Below, piece by piece: positions 62,403-64,000 of a DNA stretch of 64,000 nt. The notes under the pieces are model-generated. The model was not told the DNA's origin, did not search any database, and was given only the letters and a program-made list of their open reading frames with translations. The position numbers and the translations under genes are program-made. Position 1 is the stretch's first letter, and each line of letters opens with the position of its first letter. Source of the stretch: Oscillatoriaceae cyanobacterium Prado104 (GTDB taxonomy: Bacteria > Cyanobacteriota > Cyanobacteriia > Cyanobacteriales > Microcoleaceae); NCBI GenBank assembly GCA_025454405.1, contig JALOON010000002.1, positions 1 through 64,000 of the forward strand, read 5' to 3'.

Positions 62403-63620
62403 TTAAGCACTTCTCAAAGCTACGATCGGATCTAATTTAGCAGCTTGTTTGGCAGGAACTACGCCGAAAAATAAGCCGATACCGCCAGAAACGCCGACAG
62501 CAAGGGCGATCGCTACTGGAGAAACGCTAGCTTGCAAAGGAGTGAAAGCAGCCACTAACAGCACGCCGCTAATCCCGACTGCTGTCCCGATCGCGCCGCC
62601 TGCTGCTGATAGAATTACAGACTCGATCATAAACTGAATCAGGATATCTTGTTGGGAAGCGCCGATCGCTTTTCTGAGTCCGATTTCCTTCGTGCGTTCG
62701 GTAACAGAAACCAGCATGATGTTCATAATTCCGATGCCGCCGACAAACAAAGAAATTGCTGCCACAAAAGCCAACATTAACGTTAAAGCACCAGTAATGC
62801 TGCCCAAAGTATTCATCAAATCTTGTTGGTTGCGGACGGTAAAATCATCTTCTTTAGTAATTTTGTGCCGCAGTCTCAGCAAATTTTCAATCTGAAATTG
62901 TGCCGCCCGCATCAAAGTTTCGTCTTTAACCGAAACTGAAATAAAAGTTACTTTCGTACCGTAAGGGGACGATCGCCCGACAATCCGGCTTGCCATTGTT
63001 GTCAGCGGCAAATAAATGTTCATATCTTGATTGTCGCCAAAACTCGAACCTTTTGCCTGCATGACTCCAATTACTTGAAAAGTAGCATTTTTGATGCGGA
63101 TGTATTGACCGATCGGCGGTGTATTTCCAAACAACTGTTCCGCAACTTCCGAACCCAAAGCTACTACACTTTCTTGCTTTTCTAAATCTAGGTTATTTAA
63201 AAACCTACCTTGGGCAACATCAAAGCTTCTTACTGATAGGAATTCTGGTGTTGTTCCGACGATCGAAGATGAGACATTTTTGTTGCGGTAGGTAACAATT
63301 TGGCTGTCATTAAGAGTAGGTGCAACTTCTGCCACCGAAGGAACTTGACTTGCGATCGCCTCTGCATCTTCCAACACTAAAGTTTGGGGAGGAATCACCG
63401 GGCGAGTTTGCGCGTCGGGGCTTCCGGGAATGATAAATAACAAGTTGGAACCCAAAGAGTTGACTTGTCCTTCGATAAAAGTTTGAGCGCCTTCGCCGAC
63501 GCCGATCATCGCAATAACTGAAGCATTGCCGATGATAATTCCTAACATCGTCAAGCTGCTGCGGAGTTTGTTTGCCGTCAAAGTCGTGACGGCCATTTTG
63601 ACACTTTCAATAAGATCCAT
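62403..63620 (-). CDS. MacB-like ABC transporter permease (first copy)
   Basis: 405 residues, same layout as the downstream copy: MDLIESVKMAVTTLTANKLR, SLTMLGIIIGNASVIAMIGV, periplasmic domain with EFLSVRSFDVAQGRFLNNLD, C-terminal FtsX helices with GIGIMNIMLVSVTERTKEIG and GLFFGVVPAKQAAKLDPIVA. Partner of the adaptor whose end lies at 63906. Two permeases with one adaptor and one ATPase suggests a heterodimeric permease. Confidence 0.92.
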   Translation of the reverse strand: MDLIESVKMAVTTLTANKLRSSLTMLGIIIGNASVIAMIGVGEGAQTFIEGQVNSLGSNLLFIIPGSPDAQTRPVIPPQTLVLEDAEAIASQVPSVAEVAPTLNDSQIVTYRNKNVSSSIVGTTPEFLSVRSFDVAQGRFLNNLDLEKQESVVALGSEVAEQLFGNTPPIGQYIRIKNATFQVIGVMQAKGSSFGDNQDMNIYLPLTTMASRIVGRSSPYGTKVTFISVSVKDETLMRAAQFQIENLLRLRHKITKEDDFTVRNQQDLMNTLGSITGALTLMLAFVAAISLFVGGIGIMNIMLVSVTERTKEIGLRKAIGASQQDILIQFMIESVILSAAGGAIGTAVGISGVLLVAAFTPLQASVSPVAIALAVGVSGGIGLFFGVVPAKQAAKLDPIVALRSA

Positions 63621-63905
63621 GATTCGATTTTAGATTTTAGATTTTAGATTTTGGATTTTAGATTGGTAATTGGTAATTGGTAATTGGTAATTGGTAGTTG
63701 GTAAGGAGTTTTGAGTTTTAAGCTCGTGAGTTTTGAGTATTGACAGTTGTTAATTCAAAACTCAAAACTCTCTCATTTTCTTTTAACTCAAAACTCAAAA
63801 CTCTCTCACTTTCTTTTAACTCAAAACTCAAAACTCAAAACTCAAAACTCCCTCACTTTCTTTTAACTCAAAACTCAAAACTCAAAACTCAAAACTCCCT
63901 CACAA
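63621..63905. repeat. Heptamer repeats TAATTGG, GATTTTA and AACTCAA
   Basis: GATTTTA x4 (63626-63665), TAATTGG x4 (63666-63697), AACTCAA in several blocks (63751-63900) with a repeated CTCTCACTTTCTTTT linker. Separates the adaptor and permease genes. Confidence 0.85.
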
Positions 63906-64000
63906 CTATTTCTGCTCCTTGAAAATATCCTCCAGCTTTTTACCTTGAGGAAGTTCGGTGAACACGCGATCGCCCGCTTGTGCGCCCTCCAAAATCTGAA
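63906..64000 (-). CDS. HlyD/MacA-family adaptor, C-terminal fragment (runs off right edge)
   Basis: The last 31 codons read QILEGAQAGDRVFTELPQGK then KLEDIFKEQK and stop at 63906. L-E-G-(L/A)-Q-A-G-D-x-V-F/I ...LPxGKKLEDI is the usual end of MacA/HlyD-type periplasmic adaptor proteins in cyanobacteria. It lies directly upstream of the first permease, as in macAB. Only the end is visible. Confidence 0.72.
   Translation of the reverse strand, partial: QILEGAQAGDRVFTELPQGKKLEDIFKEQK

Overview
The window looks like chromosome of a filamentous, non-heterocystous cyanobacterium of the Oscillatoria/Microcoleus type. Evidence: very frequent GCGATCGC (HIP1) octamers, a phycobiliprotein-family gene, plant-type ferredoxin, a biliverdin reductase, a one-helix high-light-inducible protein, cyanobacterial families (DUF3153 lipoprotein, XisH/XisI, InrS-like sensor) and abundant heptanucleotide tandem repeats between genes. 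The genus is an inference; no rRNA gene is present.

Layout. 0-1 kb: end of a graspetide (omega-ester RiPP) locus, with a plesiocin-like precursor bearing TTxxxxEE core repeats and the first 55 codons of its ATP-grasp ligase running off the left edge, separated by a bidirectional hairpin. 1-10 kb: SpoIID-like protein, ferredoxin, biliverdin reductase, GST, arginine decarboxylase, plus a decayed patch (macro-domain-like remnant, PemK/MazF-type toxin remnant with a small antitoxin-like gene, and a YebY-like lipoprotein with an in-frame TGA). 10-16 kb: a 134-bp MITE candidate, sugar nucleotidyltransferase, scpA, a solo TnpB element, DUF3153 lipoprotein, PmbA/TldE. 16-21 kb: glycosyltransferase, an RTX-collagen-tail-collar fusion, a frameshifted TPR membrane protein, an SSB. 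21-27 kb: mreBCD, HAD phosphatase, argB, two low-complexity/lipoprotein genes. 28-36 kb: three pentapeptide-repeat proteins, a 40-aa membrane protein, Aag glycosylase, HTH protein, nickel sensor, DUF5009 membrane protein. 37.4-39.7 kb: a C39-like peptidase and an ADP-ribosylglycohydrolase bracketed by perfect 19-bp inverted repeats. 40-50 kb: phosphodiester glycosidase, phycobilisome-family protein and a run of three histidine kinases. 50-57 kb: GNRPI-repeat protein, uvrB, hli with an HLR1 promoter, TerB-like, tadA, acyltransferase, xisHI. 57-64 kb: a MacAB-like exporter (adaptor, two permeases, ATPase) whose reading order is interrupted by an RTX-vanadium haloperoxidase.

How they relate: mreBCD form a cell-shape operon; the three kinases look like one signalling locus; the exporter and the haloperoxidase share a strand and may share a job outside the cytoplasm. 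The two RTX proteins carry the same N-terminal module on different C-terminal domains. Gene decay and repeat insertion are concentrated between housekeeping genes, and several pseudogenes end exactly at repeats.

The most promising little-described items are the plesiocin-type graspetide locus at the left edge, the inverted-repeat-bounded ADP-ribose/protease cassette, and the shared RTX module. All identifications were made by reading the sequence; no database search was run.
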